DNA of 64,000 nucleotides from Bradyrhizobium liaoningense (GTDB lineage: Bacteria; Pseudomonadota; Alphaproteobacteria; Rhizobiales; Xanthobacteraceae): the NCBI RefSeq assembly GCF_018130825.1, contig NZ_JAFCJS010000001.1, positions 1 to 64,000 of the forward strand. The letters run 5' to 3'. A model generated the notes under the pieces. The model was given only the letters and a program-made list of their open reading frames with translations, made no database searches and was not told the DNA's origin. The translations under genes and the position numbers were made by a program. Every line of letters begins with the position of its first letter. Position 1 is the first letter of the stretch. Below, in pieces: positions 27,351-36,202 of this stretch.

Positions 27351-27439
27351 ACGAACAATTTGTTCGTGACGATATGTTCGATATCGAATAGAGCCGCAAG
27401 AACGCACAATTTGATGCGCCACGAACAGATTTGATCGTG
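27351..27439. promoter_or_regulatory. Operator cluster in the quinone reductase/HxlR spacer
   Basis: Three palindromes lie in the spacer. Perfect ACGAACAA-T-TTGTTCGT is at 27351-27367, TTCGATATCGAA at 27377-27388, and imperfect CACGAACAGATTTGATCGTG at 27420-27439. The two outer sites share the CGAACA half-site and flank the two start codons, so an HxlR dimer could control both divergent genes. Confidence 0.65.
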
Positions 27440-27461
27440 TGTGGATTCAAGGGACAGGACG

Positions 27462-27857
27462 ATGAAGCGCTTCAAGCCTCAGCCTCGGATGGCAAGGCCC
27501 GGATGGGATGACCCCGACGACTGCCGCGCCGTGCTCAAGGTCCTCGATCGGATCGGAGACAAATGGACGGTCATGGCCGTCGGTGCGCTGGCTGACGGTC
27601 CGATGCGCTTCAATGCCATCCTGCGCATGACCGGGGCGTCGCACCGCATGCTGACATTGACGCTGCGTGCCCTCGAAGGGGACGGGCTCGTGAAGCGGAC
27701 TGCCTATGCAACGATCCCGCCGAAGGTGGAGTACGAACTGACCAGGCTCGGCCTCTCCTTGATCGAACCATTGCAGGCCATCGCAGCCTGGGCTCAGCGC
27801 AACCGCCGGGCGATGGAAGCCGCTCGGGCGAAGTTCGAGGCCGCGAAGGCCGGCTGA
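27462..27857 (+). CDS. HxlR-family transcriptional regulator
   Basis: 131 aa winged-helix regulator with the HxlR pattern CRAVLKVLDRIGDKWTVMAVGALADGPMRFNAILRMTGASHRMLTLTLRALEGDGLVKRT. Cys21 sits just before the first helix, the place where redox-sensing HxlR proteins such as QorR and YodB keep their reactive cysteine. It is divergent from a quinone reductase-like gene, and the shared spacer holds CGAACA palindromes. Control by quinones or electrophiles through Cys21 is inferred. The ATG at 27462 has GGACAGGAC just upstream. Confidence 0.92.
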   Translation: MKRFKPQPRMARPGWDDPDDCRAVLKVLDRIGDKWTVMAVGALADGPMRFNAILRMTGASHRMLTLTLRALEGDGLVKRTAYATIPPKVEYELTRLGLSLIEPLQAIAAWAQRNRRAMEAARAKFEAAKAG

Positions 27858-27863
27858 GGCTCC

Positions 27864-27944
27864 CGTAACCCGGGTGAGCGGAGCGATACGCGGGAAAACC
27901 GCTCGCAAGGATTCCCGGATGTCGCTTCGCTCATCCGGGCTACG
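27864..27944. repeat. Diverged intergenic inverted repeat, GTAGCCCGG family
   Basis: The arms CGTAACCCGGGTGAGCG and CGCTCATCCGGGCTACG have inner GCGGGAA/TTCCCGG. It starts 6 nt after the HxlR stop and may end its transcript. It is placed head to tail with a repeat of a second family at 27951-28012, so the spacer is a composite. Confidence 0.8.
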
Positions 27945-27950
27945 AGGCTT

Positions 27951-28012
27951 GCAAGCAATCCAGAATCCCTCTGCGGAAAGACCCTGGATTGCTTCGCTGC
28001 GCTCGCAATGAC
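27951..28012. repeat. Partial intergenic repeat, GTCATTGCGAGCG family
   Basis: It shares GCAAGCAATCCAGA, the loop core CTCTGCGGAAAGAC, and the right arm GCTTCGCTGCGCTCGCAATGAC with the copy at 6100-6177, but has lost the outer left arm. It abuts the repeat at 27864-27944. No coding capacity. Confidence 0.82.
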
Positions 28013-28031
28013 GAGGCGGAGAGAGCCGGCC

Positions 28032-28751
28032 TCAATGACCGCGCTTCTTCATCCCCTCGTCACTCGCCACCACCTCCGGCGCCATCGCCGCCCAGGCGCT
28101 GGAGGCGAACTGCCGCCGCCATGTCACGACCACCACGGCGGCCGTGGTCACGAACAGCAGCCAGGGGCTGACGAACCAGCCGAGATAGCCGAGCGCGAAG
28201 AAGAAGGCGCGCTGGCCGCGGTTGAAATGGCGGCCTGCGGATTCGAACAGGCGTGTGGTGCGCATGACGTGGGCTTCGGCCGCCGGCGTATCGCGTTGCG
28301 ATGCCGGCGGCATGCCGCCGAACAGGATCGCGACATAGTTGAACAGGCGATAGGCCCAGGCGAACTTGAAGAAGGCGTAGACGCAGATCAGCACGAGGCC
28401 GACGCATTTCAGCTCCCACATCGCGGGCGAGGTGCTGAGGTCGATCGGCAGCTTGCTCAGAATCGTGATCGCATCGTTGGTGGCGTGCAGCAGCGCCAGC
28501 GCGCCGCCGAGCGCGAACAGGCTGGTGGAGGCGAAGAAGGCGGTGCCGTTCTGGAGCGAGGCCATGATCTGCATGTCGACCATGCGCGTCTCGCGGTCGA
28601 GCAGGCGGCGCACCCAGACCTCGCGATAGCGGTTCATGCGCGCCGACAGGCTGTCGCGGCCGTAGGCCGAGTGTTCCAGCGTCAGGGCATAGGCCAGCCA
28701 TTCGATGATGAAGAAGCCGACCGCGGTGATGTCGACCCAGTGCCTGCTCAT
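28032..28751 (-). CDS. DUF599 family membrane protein
   Basis: 239 aa integral membrane protein. It begins MSRHWVDITAVGFFIIEWLAYAL and continues with YGRDSLSARMNRYREVWVRRLLDRETRMVDMQIMASLQNGTAFFASTSLFALGG in DUF599 fashion, with four likely membrane segments (about 8-26, 76-96, 115-140, 195-220). The family has no established function. The ATG at 28751 has GGGAG 7 nt upstream. It is divergent from the GST gene; its stop lies 20 nt from the repeat at 27951-28012. Confidence 0.9.
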   Translation of the reverse strand: MSRHWVDITAVGFFIIEWLAYALTLEHSAYGRDSLSARMNRYREVWVRRLLDRETRMVDMQIMASLQNGTAFFASTSLFALGGALALLHATNDAITILSKLPIDLSTSPAMWELKCVGLVLICVYAFFKFAWAYRLFNYVAILFGGMPPASQRDTPAAEAHVMRTTRLFESAGRHFNRGQRAFFFALGYLGWFVSPWLLFVTTAAVVVVTWRRQFASSAWAAMAPEVVASDEGMKKRGH

Positions 28752-28873
28752 GTCTTGCTCCCTTGGGATCGCAACGATTGCCACGCATGGCCGGGCGCAG
28801 CAACGATTGATTGGCGGCAGGCGATGGCGTTAAAAGCAGCTCGCTTCAAGACGTCTCGGGAAGGATCAGTGAC

Positions 28874-29536
28874 ATGGCAACGCTCAAGCTCGCGATCGGC
28901 AACAAGAACTACTCGTCATGGTCGATGCGGCCCTGGCTCGCGCTGCGCGCGAACGATATCCCGTTCGTGGAAACCCTGATCCCGCTCTACACCGACAATC
29001 CCGCCGACAAGGAGCAGATCCTGTCCTTCAGCCGCGCCGGCAAGGTGCCCGTGCTGGTCGACGGCGACGTGACGGTGTGGGATTCGCTCGCCATCATCGA
29101 ATACATTGCCGAACGTTACCCCGAGAAGAAGCTGTGGCCGGACGACGCCGCGGCCCGCGCCCATGCCCGTTCGGTCTGTGCCGAGATGCATTCCGGCTTC
29201 GTGCCGCTGCGCAGCGAATGCGGCATGAACCTGCACCGGCCGATCCGCGCCGTGGCGCTGTCGGCCGATGCGAAGGCCAACGTCGCGCGCATCGAGGAGA
29301 TCTGGCGCGAGTGCCGCGCGCGCTACGGCACCAAGGGACCGTTCCTGTTCGGCCGCTTCGGCGGGGCGGATGCGATGTATGCCCCGGTCGTGCACCGCTT
29401 CCGCACCTATGCGATCGAGGTGGCGCCGGACACGAAGGCGTACATGGAGACGATGATGGCGCTGCCGGCGTTCCAGGAATGGACTCGCGAGGGGATCGCC
29501 GAAACGCTTCTCATCGCGAAGTTCGAGGACGCCTAA
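28874..29536 (+). CDS. Glutathione S-transferase family protein
   Basis: 220 aa. The N-terminal thioredoxin fold begins LKLAIGNKNYSSWSMRPWLALRANDIPF and has the GSH-binding GKVPVLVDGDVTVWDSLAIIEYIAE (cis-Pro in KVPVL, ES/DS pair as DSLAI). An all-helical C-terminal domain follows. The SSWSMRPW start groups it with a bacterial GST subgroup whose substrate is unknown. A soluble detoxification or isomerase role is inferred. ATG 28874 lies 6-10 nt after AAGGA. Confidence 0.92.
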   Translation: MATLKLAIGNKNYSSWSMRPWLALRANDIPFVETLIPLYTDNPADKEQILSFSRAGKVPVLVDGDVTVWDSLAIIEYIAERYPEKKLWPDDAAARAHARSVCAEMHSGFVPLRSECGMNLHRPIRAVALSADAKANVARIEEIWRECRARYGTKGPFLFGRFGGADAMYAPVVHRFRTYAIEVAPDTKAYMETMMALPAFQEWTREGIAETLLIAKFEDA

Positions 29537-29622
29537 CCCGCGCAAGTGATTGGGCGTGGCTTGACGGTTCCCCGCACGGCGGCGCTCAATCACGGTGCAA
29601 CGACGGCTTGGGAGAGGGCGCC

Positions 29623-29991
29623 ATGGGAATCCTGGACTCGCTGGAAAACAATCCCGCGCTGCGCAGCGCACTCGGTCAGCTCGGTGCCGCCGTGCTGCCG
29701 GCTGTGCTCAACGAGGTGCTCGGCAGCAACAACCAGGGCGGCCTCAGCGCGATCGTCGCAAAACTCCAGCAGGCCGGCTTCGGCGACCAGGTCAAATCCT
29801 GGCTCGGCAACGGCCACAACCTGCCGATCTCGGCCGACCAGCTCCGCGCCGTGCTCGGCAACGATACCGTCCGACAGCTCGCCGCACGCTACAACATCCC
29901 GGTCGACCAGTTGGGTCAGATCCTCGCCCAGGAGCTGCCCAAGGCCGTCGACCAGGCCAGCCCGCAAGGCCATCTGCCCCATACCGCCTAG
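29623..29991 (+). CDS. YidB-like (DUF937) protein
   Basis: 122 aa helical protein with the DUF937/YidB pattern: MGILDSLENNPALRSALGQLGAAVLPAVLNEVLG, then GLSAIVAKLQQAGFGDQVKSWLGNGHNLPISADQLRAVLGNDTVRQLAARYNIPVDQLGQILAQELPKAVDQ. Function unknown in the family; proteins of this type appear soluble. GGGAGAGG precedes the ATG. It follows the GST gene after 86 nt and may share its transcript. Confidence 0.9.
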   Translation: MGILDSLENNPALRSALGQLGAAVLPAVLNEVLGSNNQGGLSAIVAKLQQAGFGDQVKSWLGNGHNLPISADQLRAVLGNDTVRQLAARYNIPVDQLGQILAQELPKAVDQASPQGHLPHTA

Positions 29992-30190
29992 GGCTCCGCT
30001 CAAGCACTGCCAAGGTGGGCCGCTGTTCCCGTTATCGTCCTGAAAAGACTTCAAAATTCGTGTATTTGCCAGGCTTGCATGAGGCTGGTCAAAAACGCCG
30101 CATGCATGCTATACAGCACCCGGGTTTCCGGCCGGCCATCGCAGTGGGACCATGGGCGAGGCAGGCGTTGTTTGAGTAATGGAGAGGGTG

Positions 30191-30382
30191 TTGAAGCACA
30201 AATTCCCCGTTGGAACGCGCGTTTTGTTCACGGCCAGCAACGTCGCGCGCCCCGCTGCCAGCGGCTCGTATGAGATCATCCGCCTGCTGCCGACGGAAGG
30301 CGACGACTGCCAGTACCGGATCAAGAGCTCGACCGAGGCGTTCGAGCGCGTCGCCAAGGAAAGTCAGCTGGCGCTGACCTGA
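30191..30382 (+). CDS. Small hypothetical protein
   Basis: 63 aa, starts (TTG)KHKFPVGTRVLFTASNVARP and continues GSYEIIRLLPTEGDDCQYRIKSSTEAFERVAKESQL. It looks like a small beta-barrel or SH3-like domain. The TTG at 30191 is chosen because GGAGAGGG is placed just upstream with correct spacing; an ATG four codons earlier lacks an RBS. No family is named here. Upstream the spacer holds GCATGCATGCTATACAG, which could be part of a promoter. Confidence 0.72.
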   Translation: MKHKFPVGTRVLFTASNVARPAASGSYEIIRLLPTEGDDCQYRIKSSTEAFERVAKESQLALT

Positions 30383-30538
30383 CGCGCCGTCGATCGCGCC
30401 CGTTGCTATCGCGGACAAATCTGCTCCGCTCGCCGTCAAAAGGCCCGCTTCGCCTTCACAGGGTGGGGCGGGGGCAGTTGCCGACTCGCGGTGCTCGCTT
30501 GACCATTCGCTCTTTGCTCGCGTGAGGGGACGTCGCGC

Positions 30539-31534
30539 ATGAACTGGGCATCGGCCACTTCGCTCGACCAAATCTGGCGCTCGCCGGCCCTTCCGATGTG
30601 GATGACGCTGGTCGCGGCCGGATTCTTCGGATTGATCCTGTTGATCACGCTGCTTCGCGCCGAGAAGTCGCTCGCCAACGGCGCGCTGACGGTGATTACG
30701 CTGCTGTCCATCGCGATCGCCGGGGCTGCCATGGTTCACGTCTATGAAGCGGCGGGGCAAGACGCGCCGGCCGAGTCGCGCGCACAGGCCGCGGTCACCG
30801 CGAGCCTGCCGGCGCTGTCCTGTCTCGATGGGCTCGCCGGAGATGCCGTAGCCACGGGCTGCGAGAAGGCGCTGTTCGGCGCACCCGACACAGCCGCGGC
30901 GGCCGTTGCCTACACCGCGGCGAGGATCGACCGCCTCACCGCGCTCGGCGATGCCGCGACCGCCGACAAGAGCCTGACGCTCGACATGAAGGTGCTGCGC
31001 AAGTCGCTGGAACGTGATCGCTACGGCCTCGTCGCGCAGGTGCTGGTCGCGCGCGACGGCTGCACGCAGTTCGATTGTGCCGCCTTCCGCTCGCTGACCG
31101 ATCAGCAGCAGGTCGCCGCCAACATGGAGTCCCATCTGTACGACACGCTGGTCGCACGCTATGCGCCGACCTGGAATGCGCCCGGGGCGGCGCCGGCAAT
31201 GCCTGCCACCGCCACGCTCGCGGGGTTGCCGCCGTCGATGCCGACGGGCAAGCCGACCAATGCGGAGTTCCCGAGCGCCTCGTCGACGCCTCCGGTGAGC
31301 ATCATGAATCCGGAGCCGCCCACTGCGGCGACGAAGCAGGCGGCGCCTGCCGCTGGCGCTGCGCCGGCAGCACCGCGCGCGCCGGCCGCGACCTCGGCGC
31401 AGGCTGCGGCACCCGCGGCACCGGCCGCCAAGAAGCCGCCGGCGCCGAAGGCCGCGCGTGCGCCCGCTGCAGCACCGGTTCCGCTCGCGCCACCGGCTTC
31501 CGCGCCGGCTGCTCCGGCTGCGGATAACGAGTAG
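30539..31534 (+). CDS. Membrane-anchored protein with Ala/Pro-rich tail, unknown function
   Basis: 331 aa. Two membrane segments near the N-terminus (about 20-37 and 49-66) are followed by a soluble domain (about 80-210) with three or four cysteines (LSCLDGLAGDAVATGCEKALFG, GCTQFDCAAFRSL), then an Ala/Pro-rich low-complexity tail of about 100 residues. The cysteine domain looks like a conserved unit of unknown function; the tail may span part of the periplasm. GAGGGGA precedes the ATG. It stands alone between the small gene at 30191 and DUF1489. Confidence 0.75.
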   Translation: MNWASATSLDQIWRSPALPMWMTLVAAGFFGLILLITLLRAEKSLANGALTVITLLSIAIAGAAMVHVYEAAGQDAPAESRAQAAVTASLPALSCLDGLAGDAVATGCEKALFGAPDTAAAAVAYTAARIDRLTALGDAATADKSLTLDMKVLRKSLERDRYGLVAQVLVARDGCTQFDCAAFRSLTDQQQVAANMESHLYDTLVARYAPTWNAPGAAPAMPATATLAGLPPSMPTGKPTNAEFPSASSTPPVSIMNPEPPTAATKQAAPAAGAAPAAPRAPAATSAQAAAPAAPAAKKPPAPKAARAPAAAPVPLAPPASAPAAPAADNE

Positions 31535-31576
31535 TTCGGCATTCCAAATGCGTGGCGGCCCGGCTAATGCTGGGGC

Positions 31577-32017
31577 ATGCCACTCCATCTGATCAAGCTC
31601 GCCGTCGGCTGCGACTCCGTCAAGGAATTGAAGGAGTGGGTGGCCGAACGGATGCAGACCGCCAAGAAGAAGGGTCTGCCGCAACACCACATCCACATCA
31701 CCCGCATGGTGCCCAAGCGTGACGCCGAGATCCTCGCCGGCGGGTCGCTCTATTGGGTCATCAAGGGCGAGATCGCCGCACGCGAAAAGATCATCGGCAT
31801 CGAGCCGTTCCGCGACAAGGACGGCATCGGACGCTGCCGCATCGTGATGCAGCCGAAGGTGATTTCGGTCTCGCCGCGGCCGATGCGACCCTTCCAGGGC
31901 TGGCGCTATCTGACCGAGGATTCCGTGCCGGCCGATCTCGGCAAATCCGCCGCCGGCTCGATCGCGGCCATGCCGGAGCCGATGCGGCGCGAGCTGCGGG
32001 ATCTCGGGCTGCTCTAA
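31577..32017 (+). CDS. DUF1489 family protein
   Basis: 146 aa. The whole length matches DUF1489: [22 protein letters not shown], then [52 protein letters not shown] and [18 protein letters not shown]. It is an alphaproteobacterial family of unknown function that may belong to the PUA/ASCH-like fold (LYWVIKG, then a conserved GW), which is an inference. Its stop overlaps the stop of the convergent panC gene by CTAA. Confidence 0.92.
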   Translation: MPLHLIKLAVGCDSVKELKEWVAERMQTAKKKGLPQHHIHITRMVPKRDAEILAGGSLYWVIKGEIAAREKIIGIEPFRDKDGIGRCRIVMQPKVISVSPRPMRPFQGWRYLTEDSVPADLGKSAAGSIAAMPEPMRRELRDLGLL

Positions 32018-32865
32018 ACCGCGATATTGTCGATCAGCCGCGTCGTGCCGAGCTTGGCTGCGACAAGGATCCGCAACGGGCCGTCCTTGCGCGCGGTGAC
32101 CGGTGCCAGCGTCGCGGCATGGCGGGCTTCGTAATAGTCGAGCGCAAAGCCGGCCGCCTTGATCATCTCGGCGCCGCGCGCCATCGCAGGCGCGATGGCT
32201 TCGCCGCCGCGGATGCGGCCTGCGCTCTCCTTCATGGCGCGGTAGAGCGTGGTCGCGGTCTGCCGCTCCTCGGCCGAGAGGTAGACGTTGCGCGAGGACA
32301 TCGCGAGCCCGTCGCGCTCGCGCACGGTGCGGGAGCCGATCACCTTCACGCCGAGGTCGAGGTCGCGCGCCATCTGCGTCACCACCCGCAATTGCTGAAA
32401 GTCCTTCTCGCCGAAGATCGCGACATCCGGCCGGCATTGCGTGAACAGCTTGCCGACGACGGTGGCGACGCCGCCGAAGAAGTGCGGCCGGAAACGGTCC
32501 TCGAGGCCGGCGAGCGCCGGGCCCTCCGGCACGATGCGGGTGGCAAAGCCTTCCTGGTACATGGCCTCGACGCCGGGATGCCAGACGATATCGACGTCCT
32601 CGGCCGCGAGCTTGGCGATGTCCGACTTCCAGGTGCGCGGATAGGCACCGAAGTCCTCGGTCGGAGCGAACTGGGTCGGGTTGACGAAGATCGACACCAC
32701 GACGCGGCTGGCCCGCTGCTTGGCGAGGCGCACCAGCGACACATGCCCGTCATGGAGCGCCCCCATGGTCGGGACCAGCGCGATCGTGGCCTTTCGCTTG
32801 CGAAGATTGTCGAGGGTGCGCCGGAGCGCGGGGACCGTGCGGGCGATCAGGGGACTTGACGACAT
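32014..32865 (-). CDS. panC: Pantothenate synthetase (pantoate-beta-alanine ligase)
   Basis: 283 aa. The family motifs are intact: [31 protein letters not shown], the pantoate and beta-alanine pocket [19 protein letters not shown], and the KMSKS-like SSRN(V)YLS loop. It condenses pantoate with beta-alanine using ATP via pantoyl adenylate, a step in coenzyme A synthesis. The ATG at 32865 is the one before [17 protein letters not shown]. panB and panD are not in the window. Its stop overlaps that of the convergent DUF1489 gene. Confidence 0.97.
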   Translation of the reverse strand: MSSSPLIARTVPALRRTLDNLRKRKATIALVPTMGALHDGHVSLVRLAKQRASRVVVSIFVNPTQFAPTEDFGAYPRTWKSDIAKLAAEDVDIVWHPGVEAMYQEGFATRIVPEGPALAGLEDRFRPHFFGGVATVVGKLFTQCRPDVAIFGEKDFQQLRVVTQMARDLDLGVKVIGSRTVRERDGLAMSSRNVYLSAEERQTATTLYRAMKESAGRIRGGEAIAPAMARGAEMIKAAGFALDYYEARHAATLAPVTARKDGPLRILVAAKLGTTRLIDNIAV

Positions 32866-33146
32866 CAGGACTCGACGGGGGTTGGGAATCAGCGCGGAAC
32901 GGCTCGGCGCCTTGCCGGCTAACCTTAACAAGCGGCAGTCGTGGACGCCATGCGCAGGGATGCGGCACAGCATCCCGCGCAAAGCCACGCGCGATGTCGC
33001 GATTGTGGGCTGGATCACAGACGATAAATGGCGTCGCGCGTCATCATGAAGAACGGCGCGCTGCGATTTGCATTACCTGTCACGCATTTCACTTGACCGC
33101 AGACGCGGCCAACTCGAAGATATTCGTCAGGGTGTTGAGGATCGCT

Positions 33147-34070
33147 ATGCTCTTGCAAGCTAGCCAAGGCCAGTCAGGCTCGGCGCATGTAGTCGTGCTC
33201 GGAAATGAGAAGGGCGGCTCCGGCAAATCGACCACCGCCTTGCACATCGCCGTTGCGCTACTCAAGGCCGGTCAGCGCGTCGCCACCATCGACCTCGATT
33301 GCCGCCAGCAAAGCTTCACCCACTACGTCGACAACCGCGCCGCCTGGGCCCGCCGCACCAAGCTCGACCTCGAGCTGCCGGTGCATCGCTGCATCAAGCT
33401 CGGCGAGACCATGCAGATTGCCGACAACGAGAACTCCGAGTTCCAGCAGTTCATGGAGGCGGTCTCGGCGGTCGAGAGCAGCTTCGACTTCATCGTCATC
33501 GATACGCCCGGCACCGACAGCTACCTGATGCGGCTCGCCCATTCGATGGCCGACACGCTGGTCACGCCGATCAACGACAGCTTCCTCGACTTCGACGTGC
33601 TCGGCACCGTCGATCCCGCCAACTACGCGGTGACGGGCGAGAGCCACTATGCCGAGATGGTGCGGGACGTCAGGCGCAAGCGCCGCCAGCTCGACGGGTC
33701 GACCACCGACTGGATCGTGGTGCGCAACCGTCTGTCCATGCTCGGCTCCCGCAACAAGCAGCTCGTTGCCGAGGGCCTGAAGGATTTGTCGCTGCGGCTC
33801 GGCTTCCGCTATGTCGACGGCTTCGCCGAGCGCGTCGTCTACCGCGAATTCTTCCCGCGCGGCCTGACCGCCCTCGACGAGATCGACGAGGCCACGCTCG
33901 GCATGCGGCCCAATCTCGGCCATCTCACCGCGCGGGAGGAGGTGACGAGCCTGCTCCGCCAGCTCAAGCTGCCGCTCGACGAGCGCGGTCGACGACGTGC
34001 GGCAAATCGCGCCGAATGGTTCAGTCAGGTCGACAAGCCGCTCGAGGTTCACGACATCCTCGGCGTCTGA
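33147..34070 (+). CDS. mipZ: Division-plane positioning ATPase MipZ
   Basis: 307 aa ParA/MinD-type ATPase with deviant Walker A NEKGGSGKSTTALHIAVALL and Walker B FIVIDTPGTDSYLM. The remainder (TPINDSFLDFDVLG, DWIVVRNRLSMLGSRNK, GFRYVDGFAERVVYREFFPRGLT) is characteristic of MipZ. In alphaproteobacteria MipZ forms a bipolar gradient on ParB near the origin and blocks FtsZ polymerisation away from midcell. The start at 33147 places the nucleotide loop about 23 residues in, as usual. It is divergent from panC with a 281 nt spacer, enough for its own promoter. Confidence 0.95.
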   Translation: MLLQASQGQSGSAHVVVLGNEKGGSGKSTTALHIAVALLKAGQRVATIDLDCRQQSFTHYVDNRAAWARRTKLDLELPVHRCIKLGETMQIADNENSEFQQFMEAVSAVESSFDFIVIDTPGTDSYLMRLAHSMADTLVTPINDSFLDFDVLGTVDPANYAVTGESHYAEMVRDVRRKRRQLDGSTTDWIVVRNRLSMLGSRNKQLVAEGLKDLSLRLGFRYVDGFAERVVYREFFPRGLTALDEIDEATLGMRPNLGHLTAREEVTSLLRQLKLPLDERGRRRAANRAEWFSQVDKPLEVHDILGV

Positions 34071-34410
34071 GGCGGTATATCGCTACTTCCGGTCCATCTA
34101 GAGGTCGGTTCCTGCCCGGAACCAAGCTGGCGCTCGGCCGTTTCACCGCATGTTTACTGCGAAATTGAACCCCATCGCGCCCGGTTGCGTCGGATGGGGA
34201 CCCGCACCCTGACGTAGCGGTATGAGAATGGGGTGCCCAAGAAACGAGTGCGCCGCACAATGAAAGGGCTGGCGGTTCACAATATTTAGCCTTCCTGTCA
34301 CGCTGCTGTGACATATATTAGGGAATAGGCGACCAGGGGCCGAAGAGCCTCGGAAGAACACGATTTTCAACAGGGATTCAGGCCGCAAGAGCCTGAGGCT
34401 GAGGACGAAA
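34071..34410. other. Intergenic region between mipZ and the alpha/beta hydrolase gene
   Basis: A 340 nt spacer with no gene seen. It contains a perfect 6-6-6 inverted repeat TGTCAC-GCTGCT-GTGACA at 34296-34313, followed at once by the AT-rich TATATTAGG, which may be the -10 region of the hydrolase promoter. The hairpin could be an operator. The last 50 nt contain a purine-rich leader up to the ATG. Confidence 0.5.
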
Positions 34411-35271
34411 ATGAAGCGTGGAATTGCCGTTCTGGTTTCGGTCAGTGCCCTCTGCGGCATCGCCTATTTCACGGCGAGCAAGTGGGCCATCAAGCACGAG
34501 ACCATCACCTTCTACGACGCTTCGCGCGACAACCGTCCCGTGCCTGTCGATATCGCGGTGCGCCGCGACAAGGAAATGCAGGCCAATGCCGGCATGATCA
34601 CGCTGCCGGTCGCCGTGATCAATCACGGCAACACCGTCAAGAACACCGAGTACGGCTTCCTCGCCAACATCTTCGCTGCGCGCGGCTACATGGTCGTCAG
34701 CCCGCAGCATGACCTGCCGACCGATCCTCCGATGGTGACCAAGCCCGGCGAGCTCTATGTCGGCCGGCTGCCGCAGATCCTGCGGGGCGTCGCCAACATC
34801 CATCTCGCCATGCAGGAGATGAAGAAGGTTCTGCCCAACGCCGACTACGACAAGGTGACGATGGTCGGCCACTCCATGGGCGGCGACATCACCATGTATT
34901 TCGCCAAGCAGTATCCGGACGAGGTCAAGAAGGTCGTCACGCTCGACAATCTGCGCGTGCCCTTCGTCACCGCCGGCAAGTTCAAGATCCTGTCGTTCCG
35001 CTCCACCGATCCGCAGTTCAAGGCCGATGCGGGCGTGATCCCGACGGACGAGGAATGCGAGAAGGCGGGCATTCAGGTCGTGAAGACTGAATTCCAGCAC
35101 AACGACATGCGCGACACCGGCCCGGACGCGGCCAAGAACTCGATCCAGGGCATGCTCGACAAGTTCCTGAGCGCGACGGACAGCGAGGTTGCGCCGGTCG
35201 ACACGCAGTCGTCCCCGCCCAAGATCCTCGAGCCCGGTCCGGTCGCCCTGATGGCACCCGCCAAGAGCTGA
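34411..35271 (+). CDS. Secreted alpha/beta hydrolase
   Basis: 286 aa. An N-terminal signal or anchor (RGIAVLVSVSALCGIAYF) is followed by an alpha/beta hydrolase fold. VAVINHGNT gives the oxyanion HG, the nucleophile elbow is VGHSMGGD (Ser near 153), and FQHNDMRD toward the C-terminus may hold the catalytic His. Overall it resembles small dienelactone-hydrolase/platelet-activating-factor-type lipases. It is probably periplasmic. Substrate unknown. A strong hairpin 28 nt after the stop should end its transcript. Confidence 0.85.
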   Translation: MKRGIAVLVSVSALCGIAYFTASKWAIKHETITFYDASRDNRPVPVDIAVRRDKEMQANAGMITLPVAVINHGNTVKNTEYGFLANIFAARGYMVVSPQHDLPTDPPMVTKPGELYVGRLPQILRGVANIHLAMQEMKKVLPNADYDKVTMVGHSMGGDITMYFAKQYPDEVKKVVTLDNLRVPFVTAGKFKILSFRSTDPQFKADAGVIPTDEECEKAGIQVVKTEFQHNDMRDTGPDAAKNSIQGMLDKFLSATDSEVAPVDTQSSPPKILEPGPVALMAPAKS

Positions 35272-35298
35272 CGTCTCTCGTAGGCAGGCACGATCTTC

Positions 35299-35333
35299 AA
35301 AGCCCCCGCTGGCCCTCCGCCGGCGGGGGCTTT
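35299..35333 (+). terminator. Terminator hairpin
   Basis: The stem AAAGCCCCCGC (35299-35309) pairs with GCGGGGGCTTT (35323-35333) around a 13 nt loop, with only a short T run. It follows the hydrolase gene and likely ends that transcript. Confidence 0.75.
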
Positions 35334-35393
35334 GCACATTGACCGGGCTGCCTGCGCTCGCCACATTAATCGCCCACGCTTGGTTGAGCAGCG

Positions 35394-36137
35394 ATGTCGG
35401 GCGAACCCATCAAGCCGCGCAGTGACGCCGTTTCGACGAAGGCCGGCGGAGTGCCGCAGGCCGGCACGTCGACGTCGGAGGACATTGCCGCCTTCGTCGC
35501 CAAGGCACGTGCGCTGTCGCCGCATGCGCCCGGTGCGAAGGGGCGACTGATCTTTGCGCTGGATGCGACGATGAGCCGGCAGCCGACCTGGGACATGGCC
35601 TGCGCGCTTCAGGCCGACATGTTTCGCGAAACCGCGGCGCTCGGCAGTCTCGACATCCGCCTGGTCTACTATCGCGGCTTCAACGAATGCCGCGCCTCGC
35701 GCTGGATCTCCGACAGCGCCAAGCTGGCGACGCTGATGAGCAAGATCGATTGCCGCGGCGGCGACACCCAGATCGGCAAGGTATTGAGCGAGGCACGGCG
35801 CGAGGCGGTCGCATCCGGTGTGCGCGCCGTCGTCTTCGTCGGCGATGCCGTGGAGGAGAAGGTCGACGAGCTCTGTGCCAAGGCCGGCGAGCTCGGCATG
35901 CTCAAGGTGCCCGTGTTCGTGTTTCAGGAAGGCCATGATGCCGTGGCCGAGCAGGCCTTCCGCGAGATCGCGCGCCTGACCGGCGGTGCCTGGTGCCGGT
36001 TTGATCCCGGTGCTGCGGCGCAGCTGCGAGAGCTGTTGCGCGCAGCTGCGGCCTACGCTGCCGGCGGTCGCGAGGCACTGCTGCAGCTGGCAAAGACCGC
36101 GAACGGTGCGGCGATGTTGATCGGCCAGATGAAGTAG
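35394..36137 (+). CDS. VWA-like domain protein
   Basis: 247 aa. An unstructured N-terminus (about 1-45) precedes a von Willebrand A-type Rossmann fold that begins GRLIFALDATMSRQPTWDMA. The DATMS sequence is in the place of the MIDAS DxSxS motif. Next come LDIRLVYYRGFNECRASRW, GGDTQIGKVLSEAR (metal-site Thr) and AVVFVGDAVEE. So a metal-dependent protein-interaction domain is likely. No signal peptide. A J-domain gene follows by 65 nt on the same strand, so a chaperone-linked role is possible but not shown. Confidence 0.8.
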   Translation: MSGEPIKPRSDAVSTKAGGVPQAGTSTSEDIAAFVAKARALSPHAPGAKGRLIFALDATMSRQPTWDMACALQADMFRETAALGSLDIRLVYYRGFNECRASRWISDSAKLATLMSKIDCRGGDTQIGKVLSEARREAVASGVRAVVFVGDAVEEKVDELCAKAGELGMLKVPVFVFQEGHDAVAEQAFREIARLTGGAWCRFDPGAAAQLRELLRAAAAYAAGGREALLQLAKTANGAAMLIGQMK

Positions 36138-36202
36138 CGCTCAGGCTGGCCTTCGTCGGCGAACGCCATGCATTTTGGCGCAAGGCCGACTATATTCCGG
36201 TC

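Noticed and set aside
30089..32437. 782-codon minus-strand frame
   Set aside because: It spans four genes on both strands, including part of panC in the wrong frame. No family resemblance.
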